Below, piece after piece: positions 43,943 through 51,203 of a DNA stretch of 64,000 nucleotides. The notes below the pieces were generated by a model. That model was not told the origin of the DNA, did no database searches, and saw only the letters and a list, made by a program, of their open reading frames with translations. The stretch is taken from the NCBI RefSeq assembly GCF_000145235.1, contig NC_014391.1, forward strand, positions 2,798,001-2,862,000, given 5' to 3'. The translations under genes were made by a program, and so were the position numbers. Source of the stretch: Micromonospora aurantiaca ATCC 27029. GTDB taxonomy: Bacteria; Actinomycetota; Actinomycetes; Mycobacteriales; Micromonosporaceae. The stretch's first letter is position 1; each line of letters starts with the position of its first letter.

Positions 43943-45808
43943 ATGTCCTTGTCACCGCGTCGCATGCTGCCCGGAGCACTGGTGATCGTGCTGGTCGCCG
44001 TCCTCGGCGTGCTCACCGTCCGGCCGTCGCCGAGCCCTCGCGAGGCCGCCGTGCTGGCCGCCCGCTTCGCTTTCGACGTACGCCCGCTGAACACCGCCCC
44101 TGCCGGGGCCAGGAGCGTTCGTGACGTCGCGCCCGAGCTGTCGGGCATCCGGTCCTGGATCTCCGCGGTGGGCGCCGCGGTCGCGCTCCTCGACGCCGAC
44201 GGCAACCGGCGCCAGGACGACGTGTGCCTCGTCGATCCGCGGGACGACTCGGTGCGGGTCTTCCCGGCACCAGGCACCGGGGAGCGTTACTCGCCGGCGT
44301 CGCTCGTCGCGCCGCCGGGCCCGATCGACCGCGTCGCACCGATGGGCTGCGTCCCGGCGGACCTCGACGCGGACGGCGACAGCGATCTCGTCGTCTACTA
44401 CTGGGGCCGTTCCCCGGTGCAGTTCCTGCGGGTCGCCGAGGGATGGCGCCCGGTGGAACTGGTCCAGCCGCCGCAGGTGTGGAACACCACCGCGCTCGCG
44501 GTGGGCGACCTGGACGGTGACGGCGCGGCCGACATCCTGGTCGGCAACTACTTCCCGGACGGTGCCCGGGTGCTCGATCCGGAGGCCGCCGGGGACGGGC
44601 GGATGCGGATGCAGGCGGGCATGGCGGACGCCGGCAACGGCGGCACGAACCGGGCCTTCCTCTCCCGCCCCGGTGCCCCCGACACGGCGCCGGCCTGGCT
44701 CGACGCGTCCACCGGAGTGCCCGACCGGGTCGCCCGTTCCTGGACGCTCGCCATCGGGATGCAGGACCTGACCGGGGACCTGCGGCCCGAGGTGTACCTC
44801 GCCAACGACTTCGGCCCGGACCACCTCCTGGTGAACCACTCCCGGCCGGGGCGGCTCGACCTGCGCCCGGTCCGGGGCGAGCGGACCGCGTCGACGCCGA
44901 AGTCGAAGGTGCTGGGCCGGGACTCGTTCAAGGGCATGGGCGTGGCCTACACCTACCCGGACGGCGCCGACCTGCCGACCATCGTGGTCAGCAACATCAC
45001 GACACCCTGGGGGCTGCAGGAGAGCAACTTCGCCTTCACCCCGACCGGTAAGGGCTCCGACCTGCTCGACGGCCGGCTGCCGTACCGGGACCGCAGTGAA
45101 CCCCTGGGCCTGTCCCGCAGCGGCTGGGGCTGGGACGTCAAGGCCGTCGACTTCGACGGCGACGGCACCGACGAGTTGTTCCAGGCGACCGGATTCATGG
45201 CCGGGGACCGGTGGCGCTGGCCCGAACTCCAGGAACTCGCGATGGCCAACGACCAGGTGCTCCAGCACCCGTGGGCCTGGCCACACTTCGGCCCGGGCGA
45301 CGACGTGTCGGGCCACCAGGCGAACGTGCTCTGGACGCGGGGGCCCGACGGACGGTACGTCGACGTGGCCGCCCGGAGCGGTCTCGGTCACCTCGACGTC
45401 AGCCGTGGCATCGCCGTCGGAGACGTGGACGCGGACGGCCGCCCGGACGCGCTGGTGGCGAACCAGTGGCAGGACAGCCGGCTGCTGATGAACCGGTCCC
45501 GGTCGGTCGGCCGGGCCACGCTGGTCCTGCTGCGCGCCGGCGCGGACGGACGGCAGCCCACTCCCGCGCTCGGCGCCTCGGTGGTCGTCCGGCCCGGCGA
45601 GGGCCGGCCGGCCCTTCGCGCTCAGCTCTACCCCAGCAACGGTCACGCCGGCGCCTCCAGCACGGAACTCTTCTTCGCCGTCGACCGGGAAGCCCCGTTC
45701 ACGCTGTCCTGGCGTACGGCCGGCGGGGTGCGGACGGCGGAGGTGCGGCTGGCGCCGGGCCGGCACGAACTGGTGATGCACGACGACGGCCGGGTGACAA
45801 CGCGATGA
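43943..45808 (+). CDS. Enediyne biosynthesis protein E4-like (FG-GAP repeats, ASPIC/UnbV domain)
   Basis: 621 aa with an N-terminal membrane or signal segment (ALVIVLVAVLGVLTV). Five Asp-rich calcium-type loops (LDADGNRRQD, DLDADGDSDLV, DLDGDGAADIL, DFDGDGTDELF, DVDADGRPDAL) mark the FG-GAP/VCBS propeller. The C-terminal region (GASVVVRPGEG, SNGHAGASSTELFFAV) is the ASPIC/UnbV domain. Such proteins accompany enediyne PKS genes and probably act outside or at the membrane. The stop overlaps the start of the SelA-like gene (ATGA). Confidence 0.93.
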   Translation: MSLSPRRMLPGALVIVLVAVLGVLTVRPSPSPREAAVLAARFAFDVRPLNTAPAGARSVRDVAPELSGIRSWISAVGAAVALLDADGNRRQDDVCLVDPRDDSVRVFPAPGTGERYSPASLVAPPGPIDRVAPMGCVPADLDADGDSDLVVYYWGRSPVQFLRVAEGWRPVELVQPPQVWNTTALAVGDLDGDGAADILVGNYFPDGARVLDPEAAGDGRMRMQAGMADAGNGGTNRAFLSRPGAPDTAPAWLDASTGVPDRVARSWTLAIGMQDLTGDLRPEVYLANDFGPDHLLVNHSRPGRLDLRPVRGERTASTPKSKVLGRDSFKGMGVAYTYPDGADLPTIVVSNITTPWGLQESNFAFTPTGKGSDLLDGRLPYRDRSEPLGLSRSGWGWDVKAVDFDGDGTDELFQATGFMAGDRWRWPELQELAMANDQVLQHPWAWPHFGPGDDVSGHQANVLWTRGPDGRYVDVAARSGLGHLDVSRGIAVGDVDADGRPDALVANQWQDSRLLMNRSRSVGRATLVLLRAGADGRQPTPALGASVVVRPGEGRPALRAQLYPSNGHAGASSTELFFAVDREAPFTLSWRTAGGVRTAEVRLAPGRHELVMHDDGRVTTR

Positions 45809-47028
45809 GGGCCCGGACGAGCCGGCCCGTCGCGACACCGGCCCTCCTCGACCCGCCGCGGACCGCCGCCGCCCGCCCACCCGGCGAACGGAACCAGGAC
45901 CCGCTGCCGTGCGGGCCGCCGGCCGCGGGGGACACGCCCCGCCACGTCATCAACGCGACGAGCGTCCTGGTGCACCCCGGCCTCGGCCGGGCCGTCCTCT
46001 CCGGTTCGGCCCGGCGCGCGGTGGCGGTGGCCTCCGGCTGCACCGACCTGGAGTACGACCTGCACAACGGGCAGCGGGGGCGGCGCGGCCGGGAGACGGT
46101 CGCCGCCCTGCTCGCCGCGGTGCCGACGGCCGCGGCGGCCTACGTGGTCAACAGCAACCCGGCCGCGCTGGTGCTCGCCGCGACGGTGCTCGCGCCCGGC
46201 CGGGAACTGGTGATCAGCCGGCGGGAGCTGTACGAGATCCGGGACGGCTTCCGCCTGCCCGAACTGCTCACCTCGACCGGTGCCCGGCTCTGCCCGGTCG
46301 GTACGGCGGACGGTGCGGTGCTGGAGGACTACCGGCAGGCGGTGTGGTCCGGCACCGGGTGCGTGCTCACCCTGGTGCCGGGCCGCTCCGCCACGGACGC
46401 CCCGGCGGACCGGCCGGACGTGGCGGCCCTGGCCGGCCTGCACGTCCCGGTGATCGCGGACATCAGCTCCGGCCTCCTGCGTCCCGAGCCCGCGCTGCCC
46501 GGTGAGCCGGACGCGGAGACCGCCCTGCGGCAGGGCGCCACGCTGGTCACCGCCGGCGGCGACAAGTTGCTGGGCGGTCCGCAGACCGGGCTGCTGCTCG
46601 GCGACCGGGCGGTGATCGAACAGGTGCGGCGACATCCGCTCGCCCGGGCGATGCAGGCGGACAAACTGGCCCTGGCCGCGCTCCGTGCGACGGTCGCCCA
46701 CGGCGGCACACCGACGCTCGCCGCCGTCCGGGCCGCCCCCGACGACCTGCGGGCCCGGGGCGAGTCGCTCGTCGGCGCCCTGCGGGCCGGGGGAGTCCCC
46801 GCCGAGTTGGTCGAGTCCCACGTCACGGTGCTCAGCGGCGCCAGCACCCGGCTGCACAGCTTCGCGGTGGCGGTCGACCAGCGGCTCGCCGGCCGGTTGC
46901 GCGTGGGAGACCCGGCCGTGGTGGGCGAGCTGCGGGACGGACACCTGTTGCTCGACCTGCGCCCGGTGCCCGCCGGCAACGACACCGACCTGGTCGTGGC
47001 GGTGCTCGCGGCGGCGTCCCGCCCTTGA
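45805..47028 (+). CDS. SelA-like PLP-dependent enzyme (L-seryl-tRNA selenium transferase family)
   Basis: 407 aa from the ATG at 45805, which overlaps the E4 stop. The family pattern is strong: HVINATSVLVHPGLGRAVLS, LEYDLHNGQRGRRG, YVVNSNPAALVLA, VISRRELYEIRDGFRLPELL, DISSGLL and the PLP-lysine motif GGDKLLGGPQTG (Lys254). True SelA converts Ser-tRNA(Sec) to Sec-tRNA. No SelB, SelD or tRNA(Sec) gene is seen here, and the N-terminal domain is short and Pro-rich. It is more likely a repurposed beta-replacing or lyase enzyme acting on a pathway metabolite, perhaps in sulfur or nitrogen chemistry. Confidence 0.88.
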   Translation: MRARTSRPVATPALLDPPRTAAARPPGERNQDPLPCGPPAAGDTPRHVINATSVLVHPGLGRAVLSGSARRAVAVASGCTDLEYDLHNGQRGRRGRETVAALLAAVPTAAAAYVVNSNPAALVLAATVLAPGRELVISRRELYEIRDGFRLPELLTSTGARLCPVGTADGAVLEDYRQAVWSGTGCVLTLVPGRSATDAPADRPDVAALAGLHVPVIADISSGLLRPEPALPGEPDAETALRQGATLVTAGGDKLLGGPQTGLLLGDRAVIEQVRRHPLARAMQADKLALAALRATVAHGGTPTLAAVRAAPDDLRARGESLVGALRAGGVPAELVESHVTVLSGASTRLHSFAVAVDQRLAGRLRVGDPAVVGELRDGHLLLDLRPVPAGNDTDLVVAVLAAASRP

Positions 47029-47037
47029 TCAGGTAGG

Positions 47038-47079
47038 GCAATCCGCGAGAAGTCGCCCCGGCACGCCGACGCATAGAAA
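47038..47079 (+). promoter_or_regulatory. Possible cluster promoter before second copper-oxidase N-domain gene
   Basis: GCAAT-CCGC-GAGAAGTCG at 47038-47055, spacer 18, TAGAAA at 47074. One mismatch in the GCAAG part and a poorer -10; the -10 touches the GGAGG at 47080-47084. Confidence 0.35.
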
Positions 47080-47113
47080 GGAGGAACCCACCCCCCGATG
47101 ACGGAGGAAGCCC

Positions 47114-47761
47114 ATGACCGGTTCGGCACGTCTCGGCCGTTGCGCCCGGCATCTGCTCGCGGGCGTACGGACGAGTGAGCGGGACCAACAGGACCTGCTC
47201 GCCGCCGCCGACCGGCTCAAGACCCGCCTGGTGCGTCTGCTGTACGCCCACCCGGCGGCCCGGACCAGACTGGCCGGCGTCCGGCACCACCTGCTCGACG
47301 TGGAGGTGGTGCCGGCGCCGGCCCGTTCGTGGTTCCGGACGTCCCGGCGGCACGCCGGCACGGCCCGGATCCGGCTCTACGACTACGACTCGGACCTGCT
47401 GCTGGAGTTCTTCCTCGACCTGCCGTCCGGCCGCCTCACGGCGGTCACCGGACGGGCCCGGGCCCGTCCGCCACTGACCCGGTCCGAGCGGGCCGAGGCG
47501 CTCGACCTGCTCCGTGCGGCCGGCCGGCTCGGCCCGCTCGCCGAGGCGAGCCGATGGGTCGTGGTGCCGAGGATCTCCCGGGCGGCGATCGGCGCGGGCC
47601 ACCCGCGCCGGGGCCACCGCCTCTACACGTTCTTCTTCTGGTCGGCGACCGACCGGCCGGTACGACTCGGCCAGGCGTCGGTCGACCTGAGCGCGCGAGA
47701 GGTGGTCGGGGTCCGGGAGGCGGAGTCCGTCGGGAGGTGGGAGATCCGGCCGTACGCGTGA
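47114..47761 (+). CDS. Copper amine oxidase N-domain-like protein, second copy
   Basis: 215 aa, ATG with GGAGGAAG upstream. Aligns over its length with the protein at 34989-35633: RHHLLDVEVVPA, IRLYDYDSDLLLEFFLDLPS, PPLTRSERAEALDLL, RGHRLYTFFFWSATDRP and RLGQASVDLSAREVV. No catalytic-domain partner is encoded beside it, so it may pair with the single catalytic-domain-like protein at 33943-34974 or act alone as a binding protein. Confidence 0.66.
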   Translation: MTGSARLGRCARHLLAGVRTSERDQQDLLAAADRLKTRLVRLLYAHPAARTRLAGVRHHLLDVEVVPAPARSWFRTSRRHAGTARIRLYDYDSDLLLEFFLDLPSGRLTAVTGRARARPPLTRSERAEALDLLRAAGRLGPLAEASRWVVVPRISRAAIGAGHPRRGHRLYTFFFWSATDRPVRLGQASVDLSAREVVGVREAESVGRWEIRPYA

Positions 47762-47788
47762 CAACGCAGCCAGAGAGAGGGATCCACC

Positions 47789-47851
47789 ATGTATGCAACC
47801 CTGCCGTGCCCGTCCGGGCGGTCGAGTTCCGATGACCACGGATCGTGGTAG
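47789..47851 (+). CDS. Possible 20-residue leader peptide, in frame with next gene
   Basis: ATG at 47789 with GAGAGAGGG upstream opens a 20-codon frame rich in Ser, ending in TAG six bases before the ATG of the next gene and in the same frame. It may serve for translational coupling, be a relic of a longer N-terminus cut by an amber codon, or be chance. Confidence 0.3.
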   Translation: MYATLPCPSGRSSSDDHGSW

Positions 47852-47857
47852 GCACCG

Positions 47858-48328
47858 ATGCCCACCTCACACGTCCGAGACCGCCGCCGCTTCGCACCGG
47901 AGCGCGAACCACGGACCGCCCGGGGTGGTGACCACCTCCGCCGGCTGCCCGGTGGCCTGGTGCTGGCCGTCGCCGTCGCCGTGCAGGCCGCCGTGCTCTG
48001 GGCCGAACCCGGGCTGGTGATCGCAGAACTCGGGGCGATGCCACAGCGACTGCGGGAGGTGTTCCGTGTGCTCGCCCCGGGCCTCGCCACCCTCCTGCTC
48101 GCCGCGCAGGTCATGAATCTGTTCGGCCGACTACGCCGGCATCAGCGGCGGATCGTGGCCGCGGCGGCCGCCTGGTGGGTGTTCGCCGCGGTCGAGTCGA
48201 TGCTCGCCGACTGGCGGTCCTCCGTCTGGCTCACCGAGCTGGCCCTCGCCTGGCTGGCGATGAACTGCCTGCGGATCGTCGCCCGCGCGGAGGCCACGGG
48301 CCTGTCGAGCGTGGCGCGAGGGAGGTGA
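47858..48328 (+). CDS. Membrane protein of unknown function
   Basis: 156 aa with a basic, Arg/His-rich N-terminus (about 30 residues) and four hydrophobic segments (GGLVLAVAVAVQAAVLW, FRVLAPGLATLLLAAQVM, IVAAAAAWWVFAAV, LTELALAWLAMNCL). The ribosome site is weak, in keeping with coupling to the short frame upstream. The next gene begins three bases after its stop. No family recognised. Confidence 0.7.
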   Translation: MPTSHVRDRRRFAPEREPRTARGGDHLRRLPGGLVLAVAVAVQAAVLWAEPGLVIAELGAMPQRLREVFRVLAPGLATLLLAAQVMNLFGRLRRHQRRIVAAAAAWWVFAAVESMLADWRSSVWLTELALAWLAMNCLRIVARAEATGLSSVARGR

Positions 48329-48331
48329 CCG

Positions 48332-48778
48332 GTGGACTGGCAGTCCGTGGGGACACCGATCGCCGCCGTCTGCACCGCGATCCTGACCTACCTGGGCACC
48401 CGGCACATCGCCCGGGTCGAACGCAGCCGCGAGGAGGCACGTCTCGCCGAGGCGGCACGGGACGAGGCCCTCGTCGTCGAGCAGGCCCTGTCCACGGCCC
48501 ACGAACAGGCCCAGGCCGCGATCATCATGGAGCGAAACGAGCTGCTGGAGCGCTGGCAGCGCACCCTCGACGAGGCCCGTGACGACCGTCAGCGCCTGCT
48601 CCAGGAACACCGGTCCGAGCTCGCCCGGGTCCGCCAGGAGACGCGGGACGAGGTGGCCGGCGTCCGGGAGAGCGCCCAGCTGGTCATCGCCGACCTGCGC
48701 GGGCAGATCGTGCAGTTGCGGGCCGAGGTGCAGGCCGTCCGGGACCGGCACCGTCCCGGCCCGTCCGCCGGGGACTGA
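48332..48778 (+). CDS. Membrane-anchored coiled-coil protein
   Basis: 148 aa, GTG with GGGAGG upstream. One N-terminal hydrophobic segment (SVGTPIAAVCTAILTYLG), then about 110 residues of charged heptad-like sequence (VERSREEARLAEAARDEAL through LRGQIVQLRAEVQAVRD), a long coiled coil. Probably a scaffold on the inner face of the membrane, perhaps with the membrane protein upstream. No enzymatic motif. Confidence 0.75.
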   Translation: MDWQSVGTPIAAVCTAILTYLGTRHIARVERSREEARLAEAARDEALVVEQALSTAHEQAQAAIIMERNELLERWQRTLDEARDDRQRLLQEHRSELARVRQETRDEVAGVRESAQLVIADLRGQIVQLRAEVQAVRDRHRPGPSAGD

Positions 48779-48814
48779 CCGGCCGGCCCGCCCGGGCGCC
48801 GGTCCCGGCGCACC

Positions 48815-48856
48815 GCAAGGCGGAAGAAGTTCCCCACCACCCGCGCGATCTACAAC
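48815..48856 (+). promoter_or_regulatory. Cluster promoter: GCAAG-N4-AAGAAGTTC, spacer 18, TACAAC
   Basis: GCAAG at 48815, AAGTTC at 48827-48832, TACAAC at 48851-48856, 110 bases before SnoaL B. Probably drives SnoaL B and the vanadium haloperoxidase. Confidence 0.55.
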
Positions 48857-48965
48857 AGACGTACCGATCGCCGCACGAGAACGGTCGCACCGGACCGATT
48901 GTTTCCCACTGTTCACGGGCGGGCGGTATCCGTCCCGAGAACATCCAGAGAGGAATGGCGCAGAA

Positions 48966-49541
48966 ATGACAGAGGTACAGAACTTCGGCCGCCAGCTCGG
49001 CGACTTCCTCGGCGGTGTCTTCGCCGACGCCGCGGGTGGCGGAGCCGGTGTCTTCCGGCCCGACCCGCAGGCCGAGATCGAGGTCCGGCAGCTTCTCAAC
49101 GACCTCCAGACCGCCTTCGCGGAGAAGAACGCGGATGCCATCGTCGACAGCCTGGCCGAGGAATTCACCACCTACGAACTCACCTCCGCCGAGGGACACG
49201 CGGTGACCATCACCGAGAAGGCCGCCATGCGTGAGTACCTCGACACGCTGTTCCCGGCCGACGGCGAGACGCAGAACAAGTCGGTCTCGGTGAGCCAGGT
49301 GCTGGCCAGTTCCACCATCGGTCTGACCCGCGAGGACGGCGACGTCGTCATCGCCCGAACCGACGGCACCTTCGAGCACCAGCCGCTGCGCGCCTCGGCC
49401 GTGGCCATCCGCACGGCCGAGGGCTGGAAGTGGCTGCACTGGCACATGTCGGCCGCCGCCCCGCGCTTCCGGGTCAACGCCAACGGCGTGCGGATCCCGC
49501 TCGATGGTGCCCCGGCGACCGGCACCCCGGTCGCGGACTGA
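48966..49541 (+). CDS. SnoaL-like (NTF2-fold) protein B
   Basis: 191 aa, ATG after AGAGAGGA. The N-terminal segment NFGRQLGDFLGGVFAD recalls the VFGEQLRTLLSGLLGF opening of protein A (35927-36547). Residues about 40-165 form an NTF2-like fold (LQTAFAEKNADAIVDSLAEEF, RASAVAIRTAEGWKWLHWHMS). The short tail is Pro/Ala-rich. It sits directly before the haloperoxidase gene. It could bind or cyclise a polyketide intermediate; no catalytic residues can be assigned. Confidence 0.8.
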   Translation: MTEVQNFGRQLGDFLGGVFADAAGGGAGVFRPDPQAEIEVRQLLNDLQTAFAEKNADAIVDSLAEEFTTYELTSAEGHAVTITEKAAMREYLDTLFPADGETQNKSVSVSQVLASSTIGLTREDGDVVIARTDGTFEHQPLRASAVAIRTAEGWKWLHWHMSAAAPRFRVNANGVRIPLDGAPATGTPVAD

Positions 49542-49592
49542 CGTGTCCGCCGGCGGCTGTTCGTCCGAAGCCGCAGCAGAAAGGTGTGTGCA

Positions 49593-51116
49593 GTGAGTAC
49601 CTCGTCAGGAAGTTCGCGACGGCAGCCGCCGGTGACCGGCGGCCGCATCGCCGGCCCGGATCCGACCGAGCACGTCAACAACGGAGAGGAGAACATCTAC
49701 CCGGGATACGTCGCCTGCTACAGCAAGGGGCTGCCGCACGACGACACGGGCGAGGTGGACCCGGAGGCGTACCGGCGGCTGCTGCGGGCGGTCAACAGCG
49801 CCGACCCGGCGGACTTCGAGTCGATCCCGCTGGACCCGGCCGGTGCCCGCAAGCTGACCAATCCCCAGGGCGGGCTGGCGGCGAACGCCGACGGCATCGA
49901 CGCCACCTCCTTCACCGCGCCGCCGGCGCCCCGGCTCGACAGCCCGGAGAACTCCGGCGACATGGCCGAGCTCTACTGGATGGCGCTGACCCGGGACGTG
50001 CCGTTCGACCAGTTCGACACCGATCCGCTGGTCGCGTCGGCCGCCGCCGACCTGTCCCGGATGTCGGACTTCCGCGGCCCGAAGGAAGGCGGGGTGGTGA
50101 CCACCCGCACGCTCTTCCGCGGTGACACCCCGCAGGACCGGATCGGGCCGTACATCTCGCAGTTCCTCCTGCGCGACGTGCAGTTCGGCACCCATCACTA
50201 CTCCCAGCGGCAGGACACCGTGCAGCCGGGGCGGGACTACGTCACCACGTTCCCCACCTGGCTCGCGGTGCAGCGGGGGTTGTCCCGGGGACTGGCCCCC
50301 GGCGACCGGAACCGGACCGAGACCCGGTACCTGCGTACGCCCCGCGACCTGAGCCACTACGTCCACTTCGACGCGGATGCCAGCCCGTTCCAGCCCTTCC
50401 TGAACGCCGGGCTGATCCTGCTGCGGGAGCGGGCGCCGCTGGACGCGAACCTGCCGTACCACTGGTCCTCGAACCAGGACGGCTTCGCGACCTTCGGCAT
50501 GCCGCACCTGTTCGACCTGATCACCTCGGTCGCCGCCCGCGCGCTACGGACCGCCTGGTGGCAGAAGTGGTACGTGCACCGCAGGCTGCGGCCGGAGGCG
50601 GTCGGCGGGCGGGTCCACGCCCACCTGACCGGTCTGCACCGGTACGACTTCCTCGACCGGGAACTGTTGGAGTCCGAGGCGGTGCAGCGCGTCTTCGACC
50701 GCAACCAGAGCCACCTGCTCCCGCAGGCGTACCCGGAGGGGGCACCGACCCACCCCTCGTACACGGCCGGTCACGCCACAGTGGCGGCCGCCACCGCGAC
50801 TGTGCTGAAGGCGTGGTTCGACGAGACGGCCCCGCTGGCCGACCCGGTCCAGGCGGACGCGACCGGCACCGCGCTGGTGCCGTACGAGGGCGCGGACGCC
50901 GGGCAGCTCACCGTCGGCGGCGAGTTGAACAAGCTCGCCGCGAACATCGCCGTCGGCCGCAACATCGCCGGCGTCCACTACCGCAGTGACTACTCGGCGT
51001 CCAGCCGGCTCGGTGAGGCGCTGGCCATCGAGATCCTGCGGCGCCAGAAGTCCTGGTTCAACGAGGACCACTCGTTGACCCTGACCCGGTTCGACGGCAC
51101 GTCCGTCACCATCTGA
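49593..51116 (+). CDS. Vanadium-dependent haloperoxidase, algal bromoperoxidase type
   Basis: 507 aa from the GTG at 49593 (AAAGG eight bases upstream). Vanadate-pocket residues are visible: Lys and Arg in QKWYVHRRLRPE, HPSYTAGHA with the acid-base His394, and RNIAGVHYRSD with the vanadate-ligating His462. The sequence resembles the algal and cyanobacterial bromoperoxidase group more than fungal chloroperoxidases. No signal peptide, so cytoplasmic. It would oxidise bromide, iodide or chloride with hydrogen peroxide to halogenate or trigger oxidative rearrangement. It directly precedes the E5-PKS-E10 operon, strongly suggesting a pathway role. Confidence 0.92.
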   Translation: MSTSSGSSRRQPPVTGGRIAGPDPTEHVNNGEENIYPGYVACYSKGLPHDDTGEVDPEAYRRLLRAVNSADPADFESIPLDPAGARKLTNPQGGLAANADGIDATSFTAPPAPRLDSPENSGDMAELYWMALTRDVPFDQFDTDPLVASAAADLSRMSDFRGPKEGGVVTTRTLFRGDTPQDRIGPYISQFLLRDVQFGTHHYSQRQDTVQPGRDYVTTFPTWLAVQRGLSRGLAPGDRNRTETRYLRTPRDLSHYVHFDADASPFQPFLNAGLILLRERAPLDANLPYHWSSNQDGFATFGMPHLFDLITSVAARALRTAWWQKWYVHRRLRPEAVGGRVHAHLTGLHRYDFLDRELLESEAVQRVFDRNQSHLLPQAYPEGAPTHPSYTAGHATVAAATATVLKAWFDETAPLADPVQADATGTALVPYEGADAGQLTVGGELNKLAANIAVGRNIAGVHYRSDYSASSRLGEALAIEILRRQKSWFNEDHSLTLTRFDGTSVTI

Positions 51117-51119
51117 GCC

Positions 51120-51171
51120 CCGTCGCGCCGGCCGGCTGCTGTTCCCCTCAGCGCGCCGGCCGGCGCGACGG
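51120..51171. terminator. Hairpin between haloperoxidase and E5 genes
   Basis: Perfect 16-bp arms (51120-51135 and 51156-51171) around a 20-base loop. It may end the SnoaL B-haloperoxidase transcript and separate it from the E5-PKS-E10 operon. Confidence 0.6.
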
Positions 51172-51203
51172 CCCTCCAACCCGACCATCCACCGACGGAA
51201 ACG

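Noticed and set aside
45211..45804. In-frame extension of the SelA-like gene inside E4
   Set aside because: It lies wholly within the well-supported E4 frame and has no SelA-like sequence; the ATGA junction at 45805 is the natural start.
45805..47028. A local selenocysteine-insertion system
   Set aside because: Only the SelA-like gene is present. I saw no SelB, SelD, tRNA(Sec) or in-frame TGA within a well-supported gene.
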